A stretch of 64,000 bases of DNA from Io17-Chloro-G2 sp963663135 (GTDB lineage Bacteria > Chloroflexota > Dehalococcoidia > Lucifugimonadales > UBA3495), in contig CAXXRM010000005.1 of assembly GCA_963663135.2 (NCBI GenBank), positions 2,170,001-2,234,000 of the forward strand, given 5' to 3'. This document shows positions 44,390 through 53,315 of the stretch, piece by piece. A model generated the notes under the pieces. The model was not told where the DNA came from. It ran no database searches and saw only the letters and a list, made by a program, of their open reading frames with translations. Numbering within the stretch: the stretch's first letter is position 1; every line of letters starts with the position of its first letter. The translations under genes and the position numbers were made by a program.

Positions 44390-46309
44390 TCATCGCTTAC
44401 CTTTCTCCGCTAGGAGATCCAAGGAGTCGACTCGAAGCTCAAAGGCCCCGTCCACTGGATACAAAGCACGGAAATACTGCATCATAGTTGCGATGCCCTT
44501 GGTACCCGGTGATCCGAGATTCCAACAGGAGTCTAGTTTTGACGAAACCCTATCGACACTGAGCGATAAGCCTTGGTTAAGTAAGTCGAAGTCATTGCCG
44601 CCCCAATTGCCAAGGTCACCAATGCTGAGCACCTCGTAATCTGCAATCCTCAAGAGGCGTTGTACTTCTTGGATGGTCTGTGCCTTAGAATTGGGAGCAT
44701 GAAGGATGTCGACAGAGTGCGCCGACTGATGCACATAACTTGGAGAGATAATGTTATCAAGTGATTCGATGACGGACCGGTGAAGATTGTCCAAATTGAG
44801 GGGTGTGGTCGGTACGAGGGACAATTGATGCGCATTCCTCAACACACGCACAGGTAGTCGATCAATTAAGGGTTGAAGGGCTTCGTATGTAGTGTCATGT
44901 TGCGGGTTGCAGTCTGAATCTTGGTCTAGGAATGTATCGCTCAAATGAAGCATTACTGCTCCGTTATAGAGGCCCAGCAGCACATTATCCCAGTATGCCG
45001 CAGGTATAACCCTGCGTAAGTCGTCGAATGCAGAGCCACCCCGCCCTGTAGCTACGCCTAGGAATAGGCCGTCGTCGAGGAGATTTGAGAGCGAACGTGC
45101 CATGCTTTCGCTCATGCCTGAGAATCGTTCGGCTGGAGCGCATAATGTCCCGTCGTAATCAGCAATAACCGCTCTGATGGACGCATGACGAAGCCGATCT
45201 AGAAAACAGTCTAGACCCTCAGCTACAAAAGCAGTATCTTCATGAGGTAAAAGCCCTAGAGCTTCAGCCTTTCTCGCGATCCAGGTCTGGCGGGCAGTCG
45301 GGGGGAGTGGCGCCTTAAAGCCTTTCCGATACATCGTGCGCCCAAATTTTGCAATCGGTGGACGGCCTGGATCAAGCCCCCCTATGGCACCCAACGAGCC
45401 AACTAGCTGTAACACTTGACTGATTAGGTCGATTCCTGCTCCCGGCCCTTCCCCTTGACTGAAGAGGCGGAACTTACACACATCGTCGGGTACTAGCTGA
45501 AGTATGGTACTCGCCAAGCCCGTGTTGGTCGCGTCTTCAATCGACACGACTGCCGTGCTCTCAGCCCGGCGTCGCAACCAATTGTGTCGACCATGCGCGA
45601 AATTCCTGAAGTCGGAGAGCAGGACGTTGGATAGTCCTGACTCGGAGCACTTTGATTCGAGGTCAATCGCCGCTGGCCATCCCCAGCCGCTAGACAAGGC
45701 AATGATTGTGTCCGCGCGCGCCAATTCGAGGAGGTTGCTATTGGCTTGGAGGCCATCCTGAGATGTACCCGATAGCGCGCCGATTCCACGTAGGTCCAAT
45801 TCTGGCATGTCAAAAATGGAGTCATAGCTGCGGACGAGCAAAATGAGAGTAGCGAGTAGCGAGTTGGTCGCCAGGAATCCGTCTTTCCCACCTGGCACCG
45901 TAAATCCGTAACCAACTCCAGCACCACTCTCATCGATCAACCGTAGGAGTGCGTTCCGCTCGCTGGCACATATCGCAGCGATAGGCTCTTTGAATCGAAG
46001 AGCTTGGAACGCTCTCATGATGTCTGGATTAGACCCTCTGGCACTTATCAAGACCGATCCCGTGTTGGTCGTTGGGGCACGAGTGGCTGCTTCTAAAGGA
46101 GTTACAGCTTTAGTCAACTGGCCCGTGTATTGCTCATGAAGCGCGGCAGCAAATGCGGCCGCCGTGAATGAGCCTCCCGATCCAACGAAGATTAGATTAT
46201 GCGGGACAAGATCGGCCAGCAAAGTTGCCAGGGGCTGGACATCAGCGTCGGACGCGAATTCGACCGTCCTCTTCAGGCGCTGTAGTTCAAGGGCATATGC
46301 TCTGCCCAT
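44390..46309 (-). CDS. SIS (sugar isomerase)-HAD phosphatase fusion protein
   Basis: This is a 639-residue fusion. The N-terminal ~350 residues are a double SIS domain like GlmS isomerase: IFVGSGGSFTAAAFAAAL phosphosugar loop and LISARGSNPDIMRAF in the first half, with ADTIIALSSGWGWPAAIDLESK and DFRNFAHGRHNWL in the second. The C-terminal ~260 residues are a Cof-type HAD hydrolase: VIADYDGTLC, VATGRGGSA, SKAQTIQEV and SIGDLGNWGGNDFDLL, with both catalytic Asp present. A single protein that can bind a phosphosugar and also remove a phosphate suggests a dedicated sugar-phosphate step. It is the first enzyme of the operon, following an RHH regulator. Confidence 0.85.
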   Translation of the reverse strand: MGRAYALELQRLKRTVEFASDADVQPLATLLADLVPHNLIFVGSGGSFTAAAFAAALHEQYTGQLTKAVTPLEAATRAPTTNTGSVLISARGSNPDIMRAFQALRFKEPIAAICASERNALLRLIDESGAGVGYGFTVPGGKDGFLATNSLLATLILLVRSYDSIFDMPELDLRGIGALSGTSQDGLQANSNLLELARADTIIALSSGWGWPAAIDLESKCSESGLSNVLLSDFRNFAHGRHNWLRRRAESTAVVSIEDATNTGLASTILQLVPDDVCKFRLFSQGEGPGAGIDLISQVLQLVGSLGAIGGLDPGRPPIAKFGRTMYRKGFKAPLPPTARQTWIARKAEALGLLPHEDTAFVAEGLDCFLDRLRHASIRAVIADYDGTLCAPAERFSGMSESMARSLSNLLDDGLFLGVATGRGGSAFDDLRRVIPAAYWDNVLLGLYNGAVMLHLSDTFLDQDSDCNPQHDTTYEALQPLIDRLPVRVLRNAHQLSLVPTTPLNLDNLHRSVIESLDNIISPSYVHQSAHSVDILHAPNSKAQTIQEVQRLLRIADYEVLSIGDLGNWGGNDFDLLNQGLSLSVDRVSSKLDSCWNLGSPGTKGIATMMQYFRALYPVDGAFELRVDSLDLLAEKGKR

Positions 46310-46386
46310 TGTTGATTTGCCTCCAAATTCGATACCTTCAAATCTCTAGGTTGTCGGTACATCACACGTCAATCGATCCTAGCAGT

Positions 46387-46587
46387 TTAGGTTTCGTGTT
46401 GCCTACCGGCCTCGACTAAAAGATCCAGAGGGAGTTGGAATTCGCGTTCACGATAGCGATCCAAAAGCTCAGTGATCGCACGTCGGCCAAGCCATGCCTT
46501 GGAAACGCGGGCCTTCTCCGCTAAGGCGGCAAGTTGGCGATGCTCCTCAGGCGATAGATTGACTGAGATGCGTTGTGTTGAAGACAT
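46387..46587 (-). CDS. Ribbon-helix-helix (Arc/CopG-type) regulator
   Basis: This 66-residue protein begins TQRISVNLSPEEHRQLAALAEKARVSKAWL, a beta-strand and two helices typical of RHH repressors, ending with a Gln/Leu-rich tail. The start ATG 46587 removes an unlikely N-terminal extension. It lies 77 bases before the SIS-HAD gene on the same strand, so it may regulate the operon, or be an antitoxin-like remnant without a visible toxin. Confidence 0.7.
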   Translation of the reverse strand: MSSTQRISVNLSPEEHRQLAALAEKARVSKAWLGRRAITELLDRYREREFQLPLDLLVEAGRQHET

Positions 46588-47425
46588 TTCGGCAGAAGCT
46601 CCAGATTGATGCACTGCGCAACAATATGCTGCAGTGTGCAGTACGTGCCATGTGCTGTCAACGCCCTTGACATCTTCTGTTCATCGCAACGCGGTGCTTG
46701 GCCAAGAATGTCTCCCCATCGTCGGAGAGCCTTTCTTAACTGGTGCGAGCTGGATTTCTTTGTTGGCTCACGTTCTCAATTGCAAGGGCGATTCCTCGTG
46801 TTTCCGCTAGCGGTACCTGAGTCTCCTGTCGACCCGGTGGTTGAACAGGGTTGCTTCCCAATGACGTCTGCCGTTACTCAGTTCCCGACTGTCTACTTTC
46901 GTCGCCGTCGCAGTACTCGACCACGATCTCGCACCATTACTATTCGGTGAACTCCTGAAAGGCCTCACGTTGCTCTTGGAGGCTGACCACTCCTTGGTCG
47001 TCTCTGTTTCCCTCGTTGCTGACTTCCCTATACATCACTCCCTCCTCCGTTTGTGCAGTTCCGTTCTCATGGCTGGGCAGGTTGCGCCGGCGTCGTTCCC
47101 GGTTTCAGTTCGTCATTCGCAACCAGGCCCTGATGCCATATTCTGTCGTCACTGGCGGATTCACAAGGGCCTGCTGTCGTCAAATGGTGCTGTGGTGGTG
47201 GAGCTGAGGCTTCTGGTTTTCCGGCTGTTGGGGCGTGGGCAAGTAAAGACCCGGCTTGCGCCGGGCGTCGTGGCCTGTGAGGTGGACCCCATCGTTAGGA
47301 CAGGATCGAAGTGGAATTAAGCGAGAGTCCCGCTGCTCCTGCCAATGATACCAACACCTGTTCCGGTGGAGCTTCCGTCACCTTCGATTCCTCCGCCGGG
47401 GCATTTCTGACTTGGTGGAACACCT
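46588..47425. other. Degraded region between RHH gene and IS21
   Basis: No intact gene. The supported content is the serine recombinase remnant at 46874-47035. The rest shows no coding pattern by eye. Confidence 0.5.
46874..47035 (-). pseudogene. Serine recombinase N-terminal remnant
   Basis: From ATG 47035, with GGAGGGAG just upstream, the frame reads MYREVSNEG, then GVVSLQEQREAFQEFTE, two stop codons, and WCEIVVEYCDGDESRQSG. The pattern SLxxQREA...WEIVxEY is the start of serine recombinase catalytic domains. It is in inverse orientation to the C-terminal remnant at 31850, so the two need not be halves of one gene. Confidence 0.6.
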
Positions 47426-47547
47426 TGTTAGTAGCAAGATAAAAATGGGCGAAAGTAGCAAGATGGAACTGACCCACCCGAAAGTGGTGGCATCATCTGA
47501 AGAGACTCTGCGGAGGTGCGTGAAACACATTGCTGAAGGTGGGAGAA

Positions 47548-48765
47548 GTGAAAGAGATCTACGAGATGAAAGGAGCGGGCCGTTCGATCCGGGGGATTGC
47601 CTAGGAGCTGGACGTGTCCCGAAATACTGTGCGCCGGTACCTGAAATCCCCGGAGGCCATGCGGGCGAGGCCGAGGCCGCCGCGGGGGTCTAAGCTGGAC
47701 ACCTACGCCGAGCATGTTGACCGACGGATGGCCGAAGGACTGGAGAATTGCCGGGTGCTGGATCGGGAGGCCCGTGCCCTGGGATACCGGGGCAGCTACT
47801 CAACGGTAGTGCAGTATGTCCGCCCGCGGCGGCGAGCCCGACAGCCGGATGCCACGATGCGTTTCGAGACGGCGCCCGGTGAACAGACCCAAGTGGACTG
47901 GGGCAGCCTGGCCTACATCGGCGGAGATGGCAAAAATCGTCGCATCTGGGTGTTCGTGATGACGCTGGGTTGGTCCCGAGCCTGCTACGTGGAACTGGTC
48001 CGCAAGGCGGACACGGCCGCCTTCATCCAGTGCCATGCGAATGCTTTCGAGTACCTGGGCGGGGTGCCCCGCCGCTGCCTGTACGACAACGCCAAGGTGA
48101 TCACCCTGGGCCGGGACGAGGAGAAACGGCCGGTGTGGAACCGGCGGATGCTGGACTTCGCCCTGCGGGTCGGCTTTGAGGCCAGGCTGTGTCAGCCCTA
48201 CCGGGCCCAGACCAAGGGCAAGGTCGAGAGCGGAGTCAAGTACGTCCGGCGCAACATGTGGCCAAGCATACGCTTCACCGATGACGCCGACCTGAACCGG
48301 CAGGGCCTGGAGTGGTGCGACGTGGTGGCCAACGCCAGAGTGCATGGCACGACTTGCCGGATACCGTGGGAGATGCTGGACGAGGAGAGGCCCCATCTGG
48401 GGAAACTGCCGGACCGAGCCACCCTGGCGCCGTACCTCCGGGAGGACCGGAAGGTGGCCCGGGACGGCTTCGTCAGCTGGGAGGGCTCCCGCTACGGAGT
48501 CCACTGGAAGTGGGTGGGAAGGACGGTGCAGGTGGGACAGCGGTTGGGCACGGTGGAGGTCTGGTCCGGCGATGAGCGCATCGCGGTGCATCCCAGGGCT
48601 GAGCAGGCGGGGCAGCGCTTCATTCTGCCCGGTCAGTGGCAGGGACTGCCCAGGGGGGATGGCCGGCCTCGCCGGGAGGCGGTGGCGGTGCAGGTCCCCG
48701 CTGGTGAGGTGGAGCGCCGCTCCCTGGACGTGTACGAACTGGCCGCCCTGGGAGGCGCAAGGTGA
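47548..48765 (+). pseudogene. istA: IS21 transposase IstA, amber codon near start
   Basis: GTG 47548 with GGGAGAA upstream starts KEIYEMKGAGRSIRGIA, then TAG (47602-47604), then ELDVSRNTVRRYLKSPEA. The normal IstA has Arg or Gln here, so the N-terminal helix-turn-helix is broken; a restart at GTG 47614 is possible. The DDE domain is complete: TQVDWGSLAYIG, LYDNAKV, and KGKVESGVKYVRR. The C-terminus ends at the istB start in a GTGA overlap. Confidence 0.88.
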
Positions 48766-49568
48766 TCGCGCTGGAACAGGCTCGCAAGCACCTGGAGACC
48801 CTGGGACTGAAGCAGGCCGTCGAGGCCCTGGACAACTCCCTGGACACCGCTGCCGGCAAGCAGCTGACCTACCCGGAGATGCTGGCCGACCTGCTGGAGG
48901 TGGAGGTGTCCGCCCGGAGGGAGCGCTATCTGGTTACCAAGACGAAGATGGCCCACCTGCCCTTCCAGCGCACCCTGGAGCAGTTCGACTTCGGCTTCCA
49001 GCCCTCCATCGACGAGCGGATGGTCAAGGACTTGGCCAGCCTGGCCTTCGTCGCCGAGGCCGCCAACATCCTGCTGCTGGGTCCTCCCGGGGTGGGCAAG
49101 ACCCACCTGGCCGTGGCCCTGGCCTTGAGGGCAATCGAGCATGGCCAGGGGGCCTACTTCGTGCGCGCCTACGACCTGATGGAGGACCTGAGGAAGGCGC
49201 GGGCCGAGCATAACCTGGACCGGCGGATGCGGTTCTACCTGGCCCCCAAGGTGCTCATAGTTGATGAGTTCGGCATCTGGCCCTACGACCGGGAGGCGGC
49301 CACTGCCTTCTTCACCATGGTGTCGGCCAGGTACGAGCGGGGCAGCATCATCCTGACTTCCAACAAGGGGTTCGGCGAGTGGGGCGAGTTGCTCGGCGAC
49401 AGCGTCATCGCCTCGGCGGTGCTGGACCGGTTGCTGCACCACGGCCACGTGCTGAACATCCGGGGAGAGAGCTTCAGGCTCAGGGAGAAACGCCAGGCGG
49501 GGCTGTTCCCGTCGCAACAGCATCTCGCCGCTTCGCCGGAGGAGGCCGGCGACAACTACTCGGACTGA
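48762..49568 (+). CDS. istB: IS21 helper ATPase IstB
   Basis: This 268-residue AAA+ ATPase has Walker A LGPPGVGKTHLAV, Walker B VLIVDEFGI, sensor-type YERGSIILTSN and the arginine-rich end LRGE-SFRLREKRQ. IstB assists transposition. The gene overlaps istA by four bases (GTGA). It appears intact, unlike its istA partner. Confidence 0.95.
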   Translation: MIALEQARKHLETLGLKQAVEALDNSLDTAAGKQLTYPEMLADLLEVEVSARRERYLVTKTKMAHLPFQRTLEQFDFGFQPSIDERMVKDLASLAFVAEAANILLLGPPGVGKTHLAVALALRAIEHGQGAYFVRAYDLMEDLRKARAEHNLDRRMRFYLAPKVLIVDEFGIWPYDREAATAFFTMVSARYERGSIILTSNKGFGEWGELLGDSVIASAVLDRLLHHGHVLNIRGESFRLREKRQAGLFPSQQHLAASPEEAGDNYSD

Positions 49569-49737
49569 CAAATTCGCAGACCAGAACCGGGGGGGTCAAT
49601 TTTAACTTGCTACAACATTACAACGGGCGTCGGGAGAGTGGGGGTGGCTCAGCCCTAAACCGGTGGTCCCAAGGAACCAGATGAGTGGGTCAACTCCGAC
49701 TTGCTACAACCTGGTCAATTCCAAGTTGCTATTGACA

Positions 49738-49994
49738 TGCCTCACCAGTCGTTGGACTGTTTCAACAAGCCCACCAAACCGGCCCCAGCCCTTGTCCCAT
49801 GGTTTATCCGCTAAAAGCTCTAACTTGGGTTATTGTTGCCCGCGGTTAGTTATTTCTCGTGGAAATACTATTCTCTGGTACCGATGTAGCCTTGGGAGTG
49901 TTTCAAGAATTAGTTTCCAGACTCTTACGTTAAGACACTACCTACCCTTTGCTACTTCCTGCCATTCCTTCTTGCCCGTCTTCTGGCAGCTCTA
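49738..49994. other. Intergenic region
   Basis: Pyrimidine-rich plus strand without a supported gene, between the IS21 right end and a convergent minus-strand gene. Confidence 0.4.
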
Positions 49995-50498
49995 TTACAT
50001 CCTCTCGCAAAAGGCTCTCCCTTCCTCTCCCGAAATCTTGGCTCCGCTTGCTGGGTTCCTCCCATCATGCCGCCTCCAAGCGCCGATGGTTTCAAACTTC
50101 ATCTGGCAGAGCTCGCAGGTATAGCTTTCCTCGTCGGTCATCGCAACCGAGGTCACACTGAACGGGTGTCGTACGCCCTGTCTGGCATAAGCCACGGCTC
50201 GTTCCAGGTAGTCCCCATTTTGTTGGTGGTGTTCCTTGGCGAACGGCGCCAGGCTTTTCACCTTGACGTCGTCCCGGTTAAGGGTTTGCAACGCATTTTC
50301 CATCATTTCGTCTTCGTTCTGAGCCTTGAGGGTGAGGTAAATCTCGCAACCGTGTTCCTGGCCGCACAAGGGGCAGATGAAGTGCACTAAGAACAGTCGC
50401 CTCATGCTGGTGTCCCGTCCCATCAGTTCGCTGGGGCTCCGGAAGGGATCGCTAGGTTCTAGGTGCAGGTCTTCATTTTGACTCTTCTCGTCTTCCAT
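49995..50498 (-). CDS. Small protein with a C2H2-like zinc finger, unknown function
   Basis: This 167-residue protein has an N-terminal Cys-rich segment (FICPLCGQEHGC, about 40-51), an acidic middle with NRDDVKVKSLAPFAKEHHQQNG, and a C-terminal C2H2-like finger YTCELCQMKFETIGAWRRHDG (Cys pair, then His after 12 residues; the second His is not obvious). Such fingers are rare in bacteria and usually bind nucleic acid or protein. It stands alone, about 190 bases before the TPR gene, and is not obviously part of the pVip unit. Confidence 0.6.
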   Translation of the reverse strand: MEDEKSQNEDLHLEPSDPFRSPSELMGRDTSMRRLFLVHFICPLCGQEHGCEIYLTLKAQNEDEMMENALQTLNRDDVKVKSLAPFAKEHHQQNGDYLERAVAYARQGVRHPFSVTSVAMTDEESYTCELCQMKFETIGAWRRHDGRNPASGAKISGEEGRAFCERM

Positions 50499-50690
50499 GG
50501 GCTCATTTTACTGCTTTCTGGTAGTGCGAGTCGGTCAACTGCGTAAGGTGGGCCGTCTTGGTTCAGAAGTTGAAGTCGCCCGATTAGGTAGAATGCCAGC
50601 GTTGCGGACGCCCTTGAAGCCGTAATTTTGTTTTCCTCCCGTGCCGCTAAAACATTGGGCTAATGTCCTAATCCAGGTCACGCCTTGACA

Positions 50691-53315
50691 TCAGCTTGGG
50701 TCGCCATACCCCAGTTCCCTGGCACGGCGGTAATCTAGCTCCGCTTCTTCGGCATCACCGGCCAGTTCCTTAGCAAGGGCCCTGCCGTAGTATGCGCGGC
50801 CACTGTCTTGATTACACTGGATCGCAGCGTCGTAATGCCTGACGGCTTCGTCAAAGCTCCCGCTGAAAAGACGGGCTTGCCCCAAGAAGAAATAGGCGGC
50901 CTCGTCCGGACCGCTGATGCTTAAGGCGGCCTCGCAGTCAGCCACCACCAGGTCATATTCCCCCTTTGCGAGATGGGCTTCTCCCCGGAACCGGCGGGAG
51001 TAAAAATCCCCCGGGTCTAGGCGCACTGCCACGTCATAGTCCGACAAAGCCAGGTCTAGCTCGCCCTTCATCCGGTAGGCTGCTCCCCGACCCCGATAGG
51101 AGAACGCCTCTTCAGGGTCAAGTCCAATGGCAGTGTCAAAGTCCCCAATCGCGGGGTCGTATTCACCCTTAAAACGGAGGCAGTCCCCTCTCCCCCGGTA
51201 GGCGTCGGCGTTGCCAGGTTCCAGCCGGATGGCCTCGGTCAGGTCGTTGACGGCAAGGTCCAATTCGTCAAGCTCGCCGTAGGCTAGGCCCCGGTTGTAC
51301 GAGGCCTGGGCGTTTGCCGGTTCGATGCGAAGGACCTCGGTCATGTCAGAAACTACCCGGTCAAATTGCCTCAGATGGCCGTAGACCGTGCCCCTTATGT
51401 AGTAAGCGCCAGCATTGTCTGGCTCCAGTCTCAGGGCCTCGTTCAGGTCGGAGAGTGTCCTTTCGTCGTCCTCCATCAAAAAATAGTCCCGGGCTCTCCA
51501 GAGGTAAAGATAGGCGTCCTCCGGATTGAGCTTTATTGAGGCGTCAAGGACAGCTATTTCAAACCTGCGCCCATCGTCCTTATCCTCTGGGCGTCTTACA
51601 GTCTTCCAAGCTTTTGCCATTTGCAGGAGCAGGTCAAACCCCTCAGGTGTTCCCAAATGGCGGGCATCCCTCGCGTACCGGTTGGACTTTGTCCTGTCCC
51701 CGGCGAACTCAGCAACCATCGCTGCTGCAGCAACCACCGGAGCGTCATCGGGTTTCAGTTCAATGGAGGCCTCGAATGCCTTCAGGGAATCTTCAAACTG
51801 CCCAAGTTCCCGCAGGGCCGAACCCATCGCGGTGTAGTAGCGCACGTCCAGCGGACGGCGTTCCTGTGCGATGGCCTTAAGGTGGTCCACAGCCTCCTGG
51901 GGCCTCCCTGATTCCAGCAATATCCATCCGATTTCGGCCCATGGCAGAACCCAGGTCCCATCCAGCTTGGCTGCAACCCAGCAGGCTGCCAGGCCCTCCT
52001 CAACCATGGAAGCGTTTCCCAGCTTGGCGCCCATTCCCCCTTTCATTGACCCCAAGGTGAATTGATTGGCAGGATCCAAGGGGTCCAATCTGGCCGCCAA
52101 TTCCAACTCGGCAACAGCCTCGTGGATTCTCCCCTGAAGCTGCAGTTCCCCGAAACGACGGTAGCGGGCGTAGGCCTCGGGGTTGCTGATGTCCCAGTCC
52201 TTCAGCAAGCGTCCTTCCGTAGTACGGATGAGTTCGTCCACCTCGGCCTGATGGACATCCAGGTTGGTCGCTAATACCCTCCGAGTCCAGTCCGAAGCTG
52301 CCGACTTCAGGTCCTCCTTCCATTCTTCGTCCGACTTGCCGGGGACCAAATCGGCGAGCAGGTCTCCCGAGAATTCAGAGAAGGCTCCCATGACCGCGAG
52401 GCTGTCCAGAACTTCGAAACGAACCGCCGCATTTATCTTCTCGTCGATGACGTCGCACAACAGTGTTGCGTATCGGCAAAGGCGACCCATTATATCGTCC
52501 ACGGCCTCGTCACCGATGAACCCGGCCAGTGTTCCCGCGATGTCGCTGGCCCAGTAAAGCCTACGGAGTTCCCGCAGCAGACGGTCACGCTCGCGGGGGC
52601 CGACATCCGAAGACAATGCCTCGGCAATACCGACCAGGTTATCGTCGGCAGGGCGGACACCTTCATAAAGCCATCCCTCCACAGCGGTGACGCTAACCCC
52701 CGCCGACTCGGCGAAATCGTTGACGGACACCCCGACCTCCTGGCGTTTCCTATTGAGGTAATCACCTCGCCGGATGTCGCCGGGCCAGCGGAGAAACTCC
52801 AGGACTTCCGGGGAAGCACCGGCAATGTGGATATAGGCTGCGGCCCGCAGGCTCAGGTCAATGGCGGCCAGCCTGACATACACCTGCCAGACCGGCGCCA
52901 GATGCCTCGAATATACCAGCGGTGCCCGGGGCAGGAGGAAGGCCTTGAACCGATCCCAGTTGACTGCGTGCCAGTCAAGCACGGCGGCAAGACGGGAAGA
53001 ATTGACCCAGTCCTCATGCTCTTGGGCAGGACTGGAAGCGAACACGGAAGCGAACACGGTCTGCGAAATGGCGGCGATAATTTTCGCGCGACTGGTCTCC
53101 TTCACCCGGTCATTCAGACGGCCCGAAAAATACCGTTGGGAGGTCTTGTCGCCGAGGTCGGGGTGTGTAATGCCCAAGCTCCTTACTAGGATTCCCAGTA
53201 TCTGCCCGCTGGTCGGCAGCCCTGGCGCCACTTCGCCCCTGACCATTCCGGTGCCCTGCTGAGCTTCCTTTCCGCGGGAAGCATTGTTTTTTCGACGTAT
53301 CTTCTTACCAGGCAT
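50691..53315 (-). CDS. HTH and TPR-repeat protein coupled to a prokaryotic viperin
   Basis: This is an 874-residue protein. The N-terminal ~400 residues are helical and contain a helix-turn-helix (KRQEVGVSVNDFAESAGVSV, then AVEGWLYEG) like XRE regulators. The C-terminal half holds about 12 TPR units (for example YYIRGTVYGHL and AYRGRGDCLRFKGEYD). ATG 53315 overlaps the viperin stop by 11 bases, so the two are made together. The TPR array suggests a scaffold or sensor. It may control or target the viperin product; this is inference. Confidence 0.85.
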   Translation of the reverse strand: MPGKKIRRKNNASRGKEAQQGTGMVRGEVAPGLPTSGQILGILVRSLGITHPDLGDKTSQRYFSGRLNDRVKETSRAKIIAAISQTVFASVFASSPAQEHEDWVNSSRLAAVLDWHAVNWDRFKAFLLPRAPLVYSRHLAPVWQVYVRLAAIDLSLRAAAYIHIAGASPEVLEFLRWPGDIRRGDYLNRKRQEVGVSVNDFAESAGVSVTAVEGWLYEGVRPADDNLVGIAEALSSDVGPRERDRLLRELRRLYWASDIAGTLAGFIGDEAVDDIMGRLCRYATLLCDVIDEKINAAVRFEVLDSLAVMGAFSEFSGDLLADLVPGKSDEEWKEDLKSAASDWTRRVLATNLDVHQAEVDELIRTTEGRLLKDWDISNPEAYARYRRFGELQLQGRIHEAVAELELAARLDPLDPANQFTLGSMKGGMGAKLGNASMVEEGLAACWVAAKLDGTWVLPWAEIGWILLESGRPQEAVDHLKAIAQERRPLDVRYYTAMGSALRELGQFEDSLKAFEASIELKPDDAPVVAAAAMVAEFAGDRTKSNRYARDARHLGTPEGFDLLLQMAKAWKTVRRPEDKDDGRRFEIAVLDASIKLNPEDAYLYLWRARDYFLMEDDERTLSDLNEALRLEPDNAGAYYIRGTVYGHLRQFDRVVSDMTEVLRIEPANAQASYNRGLAYGELDELDLAVNDLTEAIRLEPGNADAYRGRGDCLRFKGEYDPAIGDFDTAIGLDPEEAFSYRGRGAAYRMKGELDLALSDYDVAVRLDPGDFYSRRFRGEAHLAKGEYDLVVADCEAALSISGPDEAAYFFLGQARLFSGSFDEAVRHYDAAIQCNQDSGRAYYGRALAKELAGDAEEAELDYRRARELGYGDPS

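Larger units (their letters stand above)
47426..49737 (+). mobile_element. IS21-family insertion sequence
   Basis: The ends begin TGTTAGTAGCAAGAT (left) and, inverted, TGTCAATAGCAACTT (right), matching the IS21 rule of TG...CA ends. Repeated subterminal copies of GTAGCAAG and GGTCAA lie inside both ends. istA and istB overlap by 4 bases. A clear target duplication was not seen. Confidence 0.85.
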
